44,307 bases of DNA from Gammaproteobacteria bacterium (GTDB taxonomy: Bacteria > Pseudomonadota > Gammaproteobacteria > Burkholderiales > Sulfuricellaceae). Of this stretch, positions 23,465 through 32,027 are shown piece by piece. The DNA is taken from NCBI GenBank assembly GCA_018823025.1, contig JAHJJI010000076.1:1-44307 (forward strand), given 5' to 3'. The notes below the pieces were generated by a model, which did not search any database, had not been told where the DNA came from, and saw only the letters and a program-made list of their open reading frames with translations. Positions within the stretch are counted from its first letter, which is position 1. Every line of letters begins with the position of its first letter. A program made the translations under genes and the position numbers.

Positions 23465-24120
23465 TTTTTCCTCAATATCTGCCACCGGTCGTGCAAACCG
23501 GGGAACGTACGGTGATGTTCGTTGAGTGCCAGCGTCTCGGCGTCGAGGCGTTCAAAATCGGCGCTGAGTACATCGAAGAACGCATCGGTCGCTGTGCTGC
23601 CGCCTTTTCCTTCGCCTTCGAGAATCATGATCTGTCCGGAGCACATAGCGTGAGCGACCTGTTCGCCGAACGGCGTATCGAGATTCGGCCAGACCAGCAG
23701 CACTACGTCGAAACTGCCCGGGAGCAGTGCAACCGCGTCGCCGAGGTGATCGAGGCGAAACACGGATCGCATGGGATAACCGCGCTTCGTGTCGCGAGGT
23801 TGCCGATAGTCCGTCCAGTCGGCCGCAGTGATTGCTATCCCCTGCTGCGCAAGCTGGTCGGCAAGCCAGCCGGAACCACTACCGGCTTCGAGCACTTTTT
23901 TATCTTTGCACAGAGCCGCCAGAGAGAAAATGCATTCTGCCGTGAATAGGCAGAAGCCGAACTCCTGGTTGTAGTGCTTGCGTTGGTGCCAGAGCACACC
24001 GAGTTTTTCTGGCTGGTCCAACAGGTCGGCAGAAAAATATGTGGCGGCAGGCAAGCCTGGAAGCAGCGGCCCAGCCAACTCGGCAGCTTCAAGCTCGGCG
24101 AGGATGGCAGGGTGGGTCAC
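23461..24120 (-). CDS. SAM-dependent methyltransferase-like protein
   Basis: The protein is 219 residues. A class I Rossmann motif I reads KVLEAGSGSGWLADQLAQQG (about 79-98), followed by ITAADWTDY (motif II-like acidic turn) and SFDVVLLVWPNLDTPFG (motif IV-like). The start is a GTG that overlaps the TPR stop (GTGA); the downstream gene overlaps its own stop in the same way. The substrate is unknown. It is not a DNA methyltransferase of the standard kind, as no DPPY or PC motif is present. Tight coupling on both sides shows a dedicated three-gene unit. Confidence 0.75.
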   Translation of the reverse strand: MTHPAILAELEAAELAGPLLPGLPAATYFSADLLDQPEKLGVLWHQRKHYNQEFGFCLFTAECIFSLAALCKDKKVLEAGSGSGWLADQLAQQGIAITAADWTDYRQPRDTKRGYPMRSVFRLDHLGDAVALLPGSFDVVLLVWPNLDTPFGEQVAHAMCSGQIMILEGEGKGGSTATDAFFDVLSADFERLDAETLALNEHHRTFPGLHDRWQILRKK

Positions 24121-25187
24121 TTGCCGGCCATCCCCTTGGCTATTTCATACTCACGCTGCAAGCCCGAACCGCAATCCACGCCGGGGGCGAACAGCGCCAT
24201 ACCAACGTGCATGTAGCAAAGCAGTTGCAGGCCAGAAAAATCCCCTTCGAGATTCGTCAGCGAATAACGCTTTGAGGGATTATTGATTTCCAGTCCAGTC
24301 TCGCCAAGTTGTGCGATCTCCATCGTCGTACGCCCGACTTGCTCACGCGGAATCTCGGCGAACCGCTTCATGGCGCCAATCATGTACTCAACCGCATCCG
24401 GGCGATACCCGTCATCGACAGCCTTTCGCAGATCAGACTGTCCTGCCTGATTCAAAATCTGCTTGGCCGCTTCCGCGAACTGTGAATCTGGAAACCGCTT
24501 CACCACGTCTTTGTAGACCTTCAGCGCTTCCTTTTGGTGCGCAGCCATCGAATCGAGGCAATGCGCCAACCCCATCAGCACAGCCGGGTTATCTGGCGCC
24601 AGCGAAGCGGCTTGACGGAAATACGGCAACGCCTCCTCATGCTTTCCAGCCCGCGCCAAGGTCGCAGCGAGGTTCTGCTTGACGAGGGCATTGTCCGGCT
24701 GGATTTTTGCTGCCGCTTTGAGCACGACTTCAGCTTCGTCGTAGCGCTCAAGTTTGGAGAGAGAAACACCAATGGCGATAGCCGCGTTGTCGTAGCTCGG
24801 ATCGAGGTTGAGGCACTTGTTCAACGGCGCCAGTGATTCCTCTACGCGGTCTAGCTCTGACAGGGCTACGCCGTAGTTGAAACAGATGTCGGAGTCATCG
24901 ACCATGCCGTACATGGCTTCCAGCCCCGGCAGCGCATCGTCGATGAAGCCATGCTGGAGCAGTCCCAGCAGATATGCCTTTGGCTCAACACCCTGCTGCG
25001 GCACCGCCACAACGCGCACCATCCCGTCGCTCACGACCACCGCCGCATTCCACCCTTTTGCCGCGTACTGGAAGGCGTATTGAGCAATGACTGCTTGCTC
25101 GAACCCCGGATCTTCGGTTGGCGGCAACCCGGCAAGATCGAGCGAGGTGAGGGGGAGCTGAAAAATCTCTGGTGCTTGTTTATGCAT
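24117..25187 (-). CDS. TPR-repeat protein, first intact gene of the three-gene operon
   Basis: The protein is 356 residues from the ATG at 25187; an ATG at 25211 would add 8 residues, and neither has a clear ribosome binding site. At least four tetratricopeptide repeats are visible between about 100 and 245 (for example NYGVALSELDRVEESLAPLNKCLNLDPS, LSKLERYDEAEVVLKAAAKIQPD, ATLARAGKHEEALPYFRQAASLAPD). The N-terminal 95 residues and the C-terminal 100 residues are separate globular parts; the latter includes FSGLQLLCYMHVGMALFAPGVD. No signal peptide is present. Probably a scaffold or substrate-recognition partner of the methyltransferase. Confidence 0.8.
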   Translation of the reverse strand: MHKQAPEIFQLPLTSLDLAGLPPTEDPGFEQAVIAQYAFQYAAKGWNAAVVVSDGMVRVVAVPQQGVEPKAYLLGLLQHGFIDDALPGLEAMYGMVDDSDICFNYGVALSELDRVEESLAPLNKCLNLDPSYDNAAIAIGVSLSKLERYDEAEVVLKAAAKIQPDNALVKQNLAATLARAGKHEEALPYFRQAASLAPDNPAVLMGLAHCLDSMAAHQKEALKVYKDVVKRFPDSQFAEAAKQILNQAGQSDLRKAVDDGYRPDAVEYMIGAMKRFAEIPREQVGRTTMEIAQLGETGLEINNPSKRYSLTNLEGDFSGLQLLCYMHVGMALFAPGVDCGSGLQREYEIAKGMAGK

Positions 25188-25300
25188 ATACGATAGTTTT
25201 CTGGAATTCATTTGGAAGTTGCAGCCCCACGAACGCCCCTGCGGCTTCGGCGAGGCCCTTGAAGTCGGTGTCAGTCAGGATCGGCGAGGTGTCTCGATTT
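25180..25300 (-). pseudogene. Possible 3' remnant of a gene upstream of the TPR gene
   Basis: A leftward frame without ATG start encodes TSPILTDTDFKGLAEAAG and continues through AFVGLQLPNEFQKTIVYA to a TAA that overlaps the start of the TPR gene by 8 bases. Its composition looks coding and it ends where an operon partner would end, but a stop precedes it and no start is seen. I read it as a truncated gene; it may also be chance. Confidence 0.3.
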
Positions 25301-25493
25301 TAACCGAAACAACATGAATTACATATGGCAAATCACCGGTGTGTCACCGGTGGCACCCTACGGACAATTCCTTGCAGAGGATGAATGACCGAATGGAGTG
25401 GCGGAACCGGCCAGTCGATTTCCACATGGCCTCATGACGACAATAGCTCGAATTGAGTCTGTAGACGGGCGCGGCATCCCGCTTTCTCCGGTT
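25301..25493. other. Spacer with two tandem CACCGGTG palindromes
   Basis: CACCGGTG occurs at 25334-25341 and again at 25345-25352, an 11-bp period that places both on one face of the helix. It could be an operator for the leftward TPR operon. Nothing else is recognised here. Confidence 0.4.
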
Positions 25494-25754
25494 TTATTTC
25501 AACAGTGGATGATCTTTGGGCAATTGCTTTGAATACCAGATTGCCAGTTTATGTCTCAAGGCTTTTTCCGCAACCTGCTCTTCAGGCAAGGGCGGAATGA
25601 CCTTGTCGTGTACAAGCAGCCTGTAGATATAAAGGAGCTTTTCACTTGCCGAATCCGTTGCTTCAAATTCGACGACACCCCTCCCCTCCGCATATTTAAC
25701 GCCTGCGATCATCGCCCCTTTAAACAACTCTGCTTCATGCTTTAGATTTTTCAA
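25494..25754 (-). CDS. DUF5062 family protein
   Basis: The protein is 86 residues. Its sequence NLKHEAELFKGAMIAGVKYAEGRG, a middle segment EKLLYIYRLLVHDKVIPPL and the ending KLAIWYSKQLPKDHPLL match what I recall of DUF5062, a helical family of unknown function mostly from gammaproteobacteria. The start is a TTG at 25754 preceded by GGAGA with normal spacing. It is a single gene, not obviously in an operon. The family gives some support for a gammaproteobacterial host. Confidence 0.7.
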   Translation of the reverse strand: MKNLKHEAELFKGAMIAGVKYAEGRGVVEFEATDSASEKLLYIYRLLVHDKVIPPLPEEQVAEKALRHKLAIWYSKQLPKDHPLLK

Positions 25755-25941
25755 CGAGGTCTCCGAATTCTGGTTGGTGTGTGCAAGCCAAGATGCTGGC
25801 TAATGGCATGGAGATCTTTGTAGGGGTGCCGGGGAATGTATGCAGCGGGCTAGGCGAACCGAGGCACTGACCACATTGTCCCATTATCGGCTTCGAAATT
25901 GATCCCATAGTCCCTCCAGAGTGATGGACCATCAGCCTGGA

Positions 25942-26136
25942 CTAGGCTTGGCCGCGCTTTTTCAGGAACTGATGCGGGCTCTTCTTGAGTTTCGCCGCAT
26001 CGCGTTTGGCGCTGGCGCATTTATCACAGCACCAGCGACCATTTCCCTTGGAGTCCTTGATGACTTCACCCGGGGTGCCCACCGGATGACGGCGGGCGCA
26101 TGCGTAACAAAATAATGTTTCAACAACCAAGGACAC
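25942..26136 (-). CDS. Zinc-ribbon-like microprotein
   Basis: This 64-residue protein carries two cysteine pairs: FCYAC near residues 9-13 and WCCDKC near 35-40, separated by a Gly/Lys-rich loop. It ends in a strongly basic tail (KLKKSPHQFLKKRG). The layout suggests a small zinc ribbon that binds nucleic acid or protein. The start is a GTG with AGAGG just upstream. It lies alone in a 600-bp stretch (25755-26357) where I see no other convincing gene. The good ribosome site and Cys spacing favour a real gene; no family name is known to me. Confidence 0.5.
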   Translation of the reverse strand: MSLVVETLFCYACARRHPVGTPGEVIKDSKGNGRWCCDKCASAKRDAAKLKKSPHQFLKKRGQA

Positions 26137-26357
26137 TTTCCTCTTTTTGCATTACGTCTGAGCATGGAATACAAATCCATTGTACTTTGAGACCGGTCGC
26201 TCCCACCAGATAAGTCAAACCTGTCTATCAGGATAGCGGATACTACGGAACGCGACACCCATCAGCAATCTGGGGCCGTTTTGCCTGCGGCTTTATCTTC
26301 CACCGTAGTATGCTTCAAAATGTTCAATAGTTAACGCCCCCCCCATGGAGACCGGTC

Positions 26358-27827
26358 GTGATATCCGCCACCCAGATCTACGATGCCGTGCAATGCCCGC
26401 ACCGGGTTTCCCTCGATCTTTGGGAAAACCCCTCCTCCCGGGACGATCCCAACCCTTTCGTCGAACTGCTCTGGCACCAAGGCGTGGAGCACGAGGAACT
26501 GATCAGACAATCCCTGCCGGTCACGGCAGACATGAGCCTGGTCGCAAAAGAAGATCGGGAGCGCGAGACGCGTGCGGCGATGGCCCGGCACGAGCTCTTG
26601 ATCTACCGGGGCCGCCTGACTTCCGGTGATCTGGTGGGAGAACCGGATCTGCTCGAGCTGCGTGGCAATGGCTATATCCCAGGTGACATCAAGTCCGGTT
26701 CAGGACTGGATGGTGAAGACAGTGAGGCAAAACTCAAGAAGCATTACGCGGTTCAGCTCGCCCATTATGTTCTGATTCTGGAACAGACCGGACTGGGCGA
26801 TGGCAGTCGTGCAGCTTTCGCGATTGACCGGCAAGGTTCCCGCGTACCGTATGTTCTGACAGAGCCCAGAGGCATCAACAATACCCAGACCTGGTGGGCG
26901 TTCTATCAGGAAGCGTTGGCTGAGGTGCGATCCATCGCCCAGCAGACTCAAACGACACGGGGTGCGCTCAGTTCGGTGTGCAAACTGTGCCACTGGTATT
27001 CGCACTGCAAGAAAGTGCTGGTGGCAGAGGACGATCTCACGCTGATTGCGGGGTTTGGCAGAGCCAAGCGGGATGCGATGTTTTCAACTTTCAGGACGGT
27101 TCACGACTTTGCGGTCTGCGATCCGGAGACGTATTTTGACGGAAAGGTTACCACTTTTGATAAAATCAGCCAGGATTCCCTCCGAAAATTCCATGCTCGT
27201 GCTCAATTGCTCTCCACGTCTGGGGCCTCTGCCTACCTGAAGGAACCGGTGCATCTACCGGTGGCTCGCCATGAGGTGTATTTCGACATTGAGGCTGATC
27301 CCATGCGCGACGTGGTGTATCTGCACGGTTTTGTGGAACGTATGCACGGACAGTCTGCCACCGCGCGGTTTGTGCCGTTCTTTGCGGATGGGTTTGATCC
27401 GGCGCAGGAGGAAGAGGTTTTCAGGGGAGCGTGGGAGTATCTGCAATCCAGGCTGCAGGATTCGACGATCTATTACTACTCCAAGTATGAGCGAACGGCT
27501 TACCGGAAGCTGGCAAGGAAGTATCCCGATGTATGCTCTGGAGCAGAGGTGGAAAGCCTGTTTGCTTCACCAGCCATGATTGATCTCTACTTTAATGTAG
27601 TGAAGAAATCTACTGAATGGCCGGCGTACGATCAATCCATCAAGACACTGGCTCAGTACCTGGGGTTCAGCTGGCGAGATACTCATCCCTCTGGAGCTGC
27701 GTCTATCGAGTGGTATCACCGCTGGATTGAATCAGGTGACCCGGCGATAAAGCAGCGGATTCTGGATTATAACGAGGATGATTGTTTGGCTACGGGGGTG
27801 GTTGTGGATGGAATTCGGGCGTTGTAA
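26358..27827 (+). CDS. TM0106-family RecB-like nuclease with probable Fe-S cluster and RNase H-like domain
   Basis: The protein is 489 residues starting at a GTG with GGAG 6 bases upstream. The N-terminal half is a RecB-type PD-(D/E)XK nuclease: GEPDLLEL (D97) and YIPGDIKSG (D110-x-K112). Cys13 in AVQCPHR together with C208, C211 and C217 in SVCKLCHWYSHCKK matches the four-cysteine Fe-S arrangement of AddB and Cas4. A short segment LIAGFGRAKRDAM (230-242) resembles a helix-hairpin-helix. The C-terminal half begins EVYFDIEADPMRD and ends NEDDCLAT, like the YprB/RNase H-type exonuclease domain. Likely a DNA-processing nuclease. It lies just before the replication origin. Confidence 0.85.
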   Translation: MISATQIYDAVQCPHRVSLDLWENPSSRDDPNPFVELLWHQGVEHEELIRQSLPVTADMSLVAKEDRERETRAAMARHELLIYRGRLTSGDLVGEPDLLELRGNGYIPGDIKSGSGLDGEDSEAKLKKHYAVQLAHYVLILEQTGLGDGSRAAFAIDRQGSRVPYVLTEPRGINNTQTWWAFYQEALAEVRSIAQQTQTTRGALSSVCKLCHWYSHCKKVLVAEDDLTLIAGFGRAKRDAMFSTFRTVHDFAVCDPETYFDGKVTTFDKISQDSLRKFHARAQLLSTSGASAYLKEPVHLPVARHEVYFDIEADPMRDVVYLHGFVERMHGQSATARFVPFFADGFDPAQEEEVFRGAWEYLQSRLQDSTIYYYSKYERTAYRKLARKYPDVCSGAEVESLFASPAMIDLYFNVVKKSTEWPAYDQSIKTLAQYLGFSWRDTHPSGAASIEWYHRWIESGDPAIKQRILDYNEDDCLATGVVVDGIRAL

Positions 27828-27889
27828 ATATGAGCTCCTTCTGCTCAATTGATATTGTCCGCATCAGTTTATAGGCGCACATTGCGATA

Positions 27890-28213
27890 TCCCATAAACA
27901 GGTACCTTCAATCCATCCCATAAACAGGTACCTGAAACGTCTGGAATCATCCTATTTACAAATATCAACATTTTTAGTGCTCAATTCACCAATTTAAACC
28001 AACTTAATCAATATCCCATAAACTGTAACCTTAAAACAATCCCATAAAAGGTTACCTAAAGGAGATTTTTTACCCTAATAATGCGGTTTATCATAATTTG
28101 TAACCTTCATCCCATATCCACATACCTGACGTCCCAGAACCCGTCACCAATCTCCCATATTAGATAACCTCACATCCCATAAATGGTAACAATTTTCCCA
28201 TAAACAATAACCT
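27890..28213 (+). repeat. Array of ten 18-bp iterons, probable plasmid origin (oriV)
   Basis: Copies fitting TCCCATAAAnnGGTAACCT-like 18-mers start at 27890, 27916, 28014, 28040, 28089, 28110, 28132, 28153, 28175 and 28196. The copies at 28089 and 28132 are degenerate. The last six are spaced 21-22 bp, two helical turns; earlier pairs are 26 bp apart. Such direct repeats bind the replication initiator. An AT-rich stretch follows at about 28257-28305 and may be the unwinding element. No clear DnaA box was found by eye. Confidence 0.9.
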
Positions 28214-28349
28214 GAGTGCTCTGAATGCCGCGTGTAATATAGCTTGCAGCTTCCATAAAGTTATTAAAGGTTTTTAAAGAGTATTAATTAAATTCACAAC
28301 ATGAATACCGGCTTCTGTTGAAAAATAAGTACTCGCACTCAACAATCTT

Positions 28350-28382
28350 AGGTTACCATATGCTGATACACCGGAGTAACCT
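28350..28382. promoter_or_regulatory. Inverted half-iterons at the rep start, candidate autoregulatory operator
   Basis: AGGTTAC (28350-28356) and GTAACCT (28376-28382) are inverted copies of the iteron's right half and end exactly at the rep ATG. Iteron plasmids commonly repress rep through such inverted half-iterons bound by Rep dimers. The GGAG ribosome site (28373-28376) lies inside, so bound Rep would also cover it. Confidence 0.65.
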
Positions 28383-29681
28383 ATGGCAAAACAAAAACCA
28401 TCAGTACCAGGAGGACAAATATCTTTATTTTCTGCCCGGGAAACTCCTGATCCTTTCAGAAAAGCCGTTCAGGTTCTTCATAGCAAACCCAAATCACCTT
28501 TAAGCCTGTTACAAAGAAAATTAGGGAATGCATGGTTAAAAAATGCCATAGAGAATCAACCAGACAAAGATGGATGGTGGCAATTAAGCATTAAAACAAT
28601 GGCGACCGACATTGGATTCGATTCAAACAACCGACAATACCTGAAGGAATCGGCCGAAGCTTTGATGAGTATTATTTTTGACTGGGATGTCATTGCACCA
28701 GCAGATAAAAAAGTGAAATGGAAAGCTTCGGTATTATTTCCTGAAGTCGAAGTACTTAGCGATGCTGTTCGTTATCAGTTCAGTTCTCAAATGAGAGAGC
28801 TGATGATCAATCCAGAAATTTACGCTCTGATTGATATGAATATCGTTCGGAAATTTCGCCGAGCTGCGTCTTTAGGTATCTGGGAATTTTGTGTTCGGTT
28901 TGAAAAGATTAAACGCACCTCAGAAGTTCCATGGGAAAAATTCCGTGACATGATTCTCGGCGAATCAGCTGAACACAAAACTTATCAAGAATATAAATTC
29001 TTTAAATCTAAGGTGCTTAACCCTGGAATCATTGAAATAAATTCAGAAAGCAATCATACGATTTCCCTAGTTGAATCCAAGATTGGGAAACGTGTATCAA
29101 TGATTAGTTTCACTGTAATAAGAAAGATCAATGCAGAACCTGTTGTTGAAGATGCCCGACTGGCCGAGATTGTTGGCGAATTAGTTAAACTTGGCGTCCC
29201 TCAATCAGAAGCTAAAAAAATTATACGAGATAATTCGTTCGACACTATCAAGGGCGCTCTGGAGTATACAAAGCGTCGAATAGCTGACAAGAAAATTGCA
29301 AAGGTTGAAAATCCTGCTGCATATTTCAGAAATGCATTAGCTAATCGTTACGCAGTGTTCGAAGAATCAAGCCTGAATACCAACGATGACAACAAGCGTA
29401 ATATTCCCAAATCTATCGATATCAAAGCGGCCTATGCAAAACATCAGCTAGTGGAAGCAGACAAATATTTCGTTGAACTTGATCCCGATGATCAGGCGGC
29501 AATGATTGAAAAATATAACACTCAGCAAACCTCCTCTTTGTTACAACTTAAAAAGAAAGTGACCAAGGTTGCTCAAGCTGGTTTCTTCCAGTGGTTAGCC
29601 AAAGAAACATGGGGAGAACCGACTGCAGAAGAGTTACTTGAATTTGTACAGGGGATGTTATCAGGTCATGAGCAAAGTTAG
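28383..29681 (+). CDS. rep: Plasmid replication initiator (Rep_3-like)
   Basis: The protein is 432 residues. The N-terminal 250 residues look like the paired winged-helix fold of Rep_3/RepB-type initiators: a helix-rich part (SPLSLLQRKLGNAWLKNAI), a sensor-like segment (LSIKTMATDIGFDSNNRQYLKESAEALM) and FRRAASLGIWEFCVRFEKI followed by the second domain. The C-terminal 180 residues are less typical, with a segment DARLAEIVGELVKLGVPQSEA also seen in larger initiators. Position directly after the iterons, with its own half-iteron operator, makes the role firm. The ATG at 28383 has GGAG with 6-base spacing. Controls copy number together with iteron pairing. Confidence 0.9.
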   Translation: MAKQKPSVPGGQISLFSARETPDPFRKAVQVLHSKPKSPLSLLQRKLGNAWLKNAIENQPDKDGWWQLSIKTMATDIGFDSNNRQYLKESAEALMSIIFDWDVIAPADKKVKWKASVLFPEVEVLSDAVRYQFSSQMRELMINPEIYALIDMNIVRKFRRAASLGIWEFCVRFEKIKRTSEVPWEKFRDMILGESAEHKTYQEYKFFKSKVLNPGIIEINSESNHTISLVESKIGKRVSMISFTVIRKINAEPVVEDARLAEIVGELVKLGVPQSEAKKIIRDNSFDTIKGALEYTKRRIADKKIAKVENPAAYFRNALANRYAVFEESSLNTNDDNKRNIPKSIDIKAAYAKHQLVEADKYFVELDPDDQAAMIEKYNTQQTSSLLQLKKKVTKVAQAGFFQWLAKETWGEPTAEELLEFVQGMLSGHEQS

Positions 29682-29685
29682 CGGT

Positions 29686-29695
29686 TGTTGCAACA
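29686..29695. other. Short perfect palindrome between rep and parA
   Basis: TGTTGCAACA is a perfect 10-bp palindrome in the 54-bp gap between rep and parA. It could be part of a par operator or centromere-like site; the evidence is position only. Confidence 0.3.
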
Positions 29696-29735
29696 TTTCT
29701 AGGTTGGTGACACAATTGCGCACGACCTCATAAAT

Positions 29736-30956
29736 TTGAACAAACCTCTAAATAAAATGGCGGAAAATACCCTAGATGCACGTGCACAGCGTTTTTCATT
29801 AAGTGCATTAATTGAACTAGCTGATTCGGCTAATAACATTCTCGATGGCCTTCGGTCAAAAATGCTGGAGCCCCATCCTCGAAAACGGGCTCCCGTTTAC
29901 ACAGGGGCTCAAGTCGCAGCACTGTGCGGCATTGATCCAAAGCAAATTCCTTATCTTTCAAAACGTGGAGATTTGCCCCCAGGTTCACATGCTGGGAACG
30001 GCAAACGTCGGACATTCTCGCTAGTTGAAACTCGCGAATGGATTGCTAAACTTTCAAAAATTCCTAAACAACCGAATGGTGCTCGTGGTGCCACCATTGC
30101 GGTAGTTAATTTCAAAGGGGGATCCACAAAAACAACAACTGCCTTTAACCTTGCCCAGGGGTTGACTCTGCGTGGGCGAAAAGTGCTGTTGATTGATTTG
30201 GATCCGCAGGGATCAGCAACCACCCTGACCGGGATGCTGCCCGCTGCAGAAGTAATGGAAGAGCACACAGTTGGGCCCATTACCTATCCACCGCTCAGTG
30301 AAGCTCCTAAAGATGTACGTTACGCGGTACAGAAAACCTATTGGGATGGCCTAGATCTTATCCCCGCCGCGCCACATTTATTCAATGCTGAAATATTCCT
30401 ACCTATCCATTCTCGCGATCCAGATATCAAGTGGTGGGATATTCTAAATCAGGCCATCGAACCCCTTCGAGATGAATACGACGTTATTATTTTTGATACG
30501 GCTCCAGCATTGTCCTACCTAGCAGTTAATGCAGTGATAGCAGCAGATGGTCTTTTAATGCCTATTCCACCTGATAACTTGGATTACGCCTCATCGGTGG
30601 CCTTCTGGAATCTATTATCAGAAACGCTTTCGGCACTCAAACGAAGCCGAGGATATGATAAGGATTTTGCTTTCATGCGTGTCTTGCTATCTCGAGTGGA
30701 TTCAAATTCTTTCGCATCTTCAATCGTAAAAGACTGGATTATCCGAACCTATGGCCCCTATGTATTAACCGTCGAGATTCCAAGAAGTCAGGTGAGCTCG
30801 GTGGGCGCAGTTCAGTTTGGAACGGTCTATGACATCTCGCGTTATGAAGGCGCCGCTAAAACCTATGCAAAAATCCGAGACGCATACGACTTGTTTGTTG
30901 AAATGATGGATCAATCCGTGATGTCGACGGTCTGGAACATCAAGGAGGGTGCATGA
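29736..30956 (+). CDS. parA: ParA-type partition ATPase
   Basis: The protein is up to 406 residues; the first in-frame start is a TTG at 29736, and an ATG at 29757 (MAENTLDARAQ) is an alternative, neither with a strong ribosome site. An N-terminal winged-helix-like region is present (YTGAQVAALCGIDPKQIPYLSKRG, about 55-78). The deviant Walker A is VVNFKGGSTKTTTAFNLA near 123-140, the A'/switch region is VLLIDLDPQGSATTL and Walker B is YDVIIFDTAP. The long N-terminus marks a type Ia ParA that can repress its own operon. Its stop overlaps parB by 4 bp. Moves plasmid copies along the nucleoid with ParB. Confidence 0.93.
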   Translation: MNKPLNKMAENTLDARAQRFSLSALIELADSANNILDGLRSKMLEPHPRKRAPVYTGAQVAALCGIDPKQIPYLSKRGDLPPGSHAGNGKRRTFSLVETREWIAKLSKIPKQPNGARGATIAVVNFKGGSTKTTTAFNLAQGLTLRGRKVLLIDLDPQGSATTLTGMLPAAEVMEEHTVGPITYPPLSEAPKDVRYAVQKTYWDGLDLIPAAPHLFNAEIFLPIHSRDPDIKWWDILNQAIEPLRDEYDVIIFDTAPALSYLAVNAVIAADGLLMPIPPDNLDYASSVAFWNLLSETLSALKRSRGYDKDFAFMRVLLSRVDSNSFASSIVKDWIIRTYGPYVLTVEIPRSQVSSVGAVQFGTVYDISRYEGAAKTYAKIRDAYDLFVEMMDQSVMSTVWNIKEGA

Positions 30957-31963
30957 GCCTCAAGGATTTAAAATCGAAGAGTGATTCGGCTTTGGCGGGT
31001 ATTGTAGATATAAAGAAATCTGAGGAGCCTCGTTTTGCTCGGCCAACGACCGCGCCAGGTGCAACAGCATTGATGCAGCCAACAATTGATGCTCTCAATG
31101 ATCGTGCAAAAACAGCTGAAGCTAAAGTGGCTGAATTTGAACAAAAACTGACGCATCTCCCTACCGATCTCCCCCTTGATATGGTGCTGGAGGTTGATTC
31201 ACGGAAACGCAAACTCACGCCCGAACAATTCGATGAACTTAAATCCAACCTGGCCAACAATCCGCTTATTCACCCAATCGCAGTAAGACGACAGTTGAAT
31301 GGTCTCTTTGAAATCATTTCAGGACATAACCGATTTGCTGCTTTCCGTGCTCTGGGTCGTCAGACCATCCCAGTTGTAGTACTCGATATTGAAGATACCA
31401 TTGTTGATCGCTCATCGTTTTACGCGAATCTCTTACAACCCTCATTGCCTGACTACGAAAAATATCTCGGGTTCTCCAAAGAACGTGAACGTACTGGGCA
31501 AACACAGAAACAAATGGCAAGAGATGCAGGGATTTCTGAGTCAATGGTCTCTATGCTTTTTTCTTTTGAACAGTTGCCTGCTAAAGCCCGTGAGCTAATC
31601 GAAGAACGACCAGAATTAATTGGGATGAGTTGTGCATATGAGTTAGCAAAATTAACGCGAGAAGGAAAGTCTGAACAAGTTATTGAGGCTGTTTTATTGC
31701 TTGTAGAAGGAAAGCTCACTCAAAAGGAAGCTTTAAAGTTTGCTGCAAAAAGCATTGTTGTAACACCACGAAACTCTAGCTCGAATCTCCCAGTGAAGAT
31801 CCGTGTAGGCCGACTTGAGTTCTGTCAGTATGTTTCGCGAGGTAAAACATTACGGATTGATTTTAAGAATGAAGAGAATTTGGCAGAAGCAGAAGAGTTT
31901 CTTAATAAAGCATTGCATGACTTGGCCAAGCAGTTAAGAGGGGATTCAAAGTTTGAATCATAG
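30953..31963 (+). CDS. parB: ParB-type centromere-binding protein
   Basis: The protein is 336 residues with a strong AGGAGG ribosome site and a 4-bp overlap with parA. The ParB/Srx domain is visible as KRKLTPEQFDELKSNLANNPLIHPIAVR and FEIISGHNRFAAFRALG (about 82-137), the latter carrying the GHNR nucleotide-binding box used for CTP in this family. A helix-turn-helix follows (TQKQMARDAGISESMVSML). The C-terminus is helical and probably dimerises. It loads on a parS site that I could not locate with confidence. A strong terminator follows 34 bp after the stop. Confidence 0.93.
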   Translation: MSLKDLKSKSDSALAGIVDIKKSEEPRFARPTTAPGATALMQPTIDALNDRAKTAEAKVAEFEQKLTHLPTDLPLDMVLEVDSRKRKLTPEQFDELKSNLANNPLIHPIAVRRQLNGLFEIISGHNRFAAFRALGRQTIPVVVLDIEDTIVDRSSFYANLLQPSLPDYEKYLGFSKERERTGQTQKQMARDAGISESMVSMLFSFEQLPAKARELIEERPELIGMSCAYELAKLTREGKSEQVIEAVLLLVEGKLTQKEALKFAAKSIVVTPRNSSSNLPVKIRVGRLEFCQYVSRGKTLRIDFKNEENLAEAEEFLNKALHDLAKQLRGDSKFES

Positions 31964-31997
31964 AATAAACAGATAGTTATGATTTTAACAATGCATT

Positions 31998-32026
31998 AAA
32001 AGAGGCCGACGGCCTCTTTTGTTTTT
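31998..32026 (+). terminator. Rho-independent terminator of the rep-par region
   Basis: The perfect stem AAAAGAGGCC/GGCCTCTTTT with a 3-base loop (31998-32020) is followed by GTTTTT. It is directly followed, one base later, by the 5' end of the group II intron. Confidence 0.92.
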
Positions 32027-32027
32027 G

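Noticed and set aside
25735-25932. A 65-codon leftward frame next to the zinc-ribbon gene
   Set aside because: Composition is rich in Gly/Pro/Ser/Thr without structure and it overlaps the DUF5062 start; not convincing.
27890-28213. CRISPR array
   Set aside because: The repeats are 18 bp with 3-8 bp gaps in most places and lie before a Rep gene; they are iterons, and no cas genes are present (the Cas4-like cysteines at 26358 belong to a TM0106-type protein).
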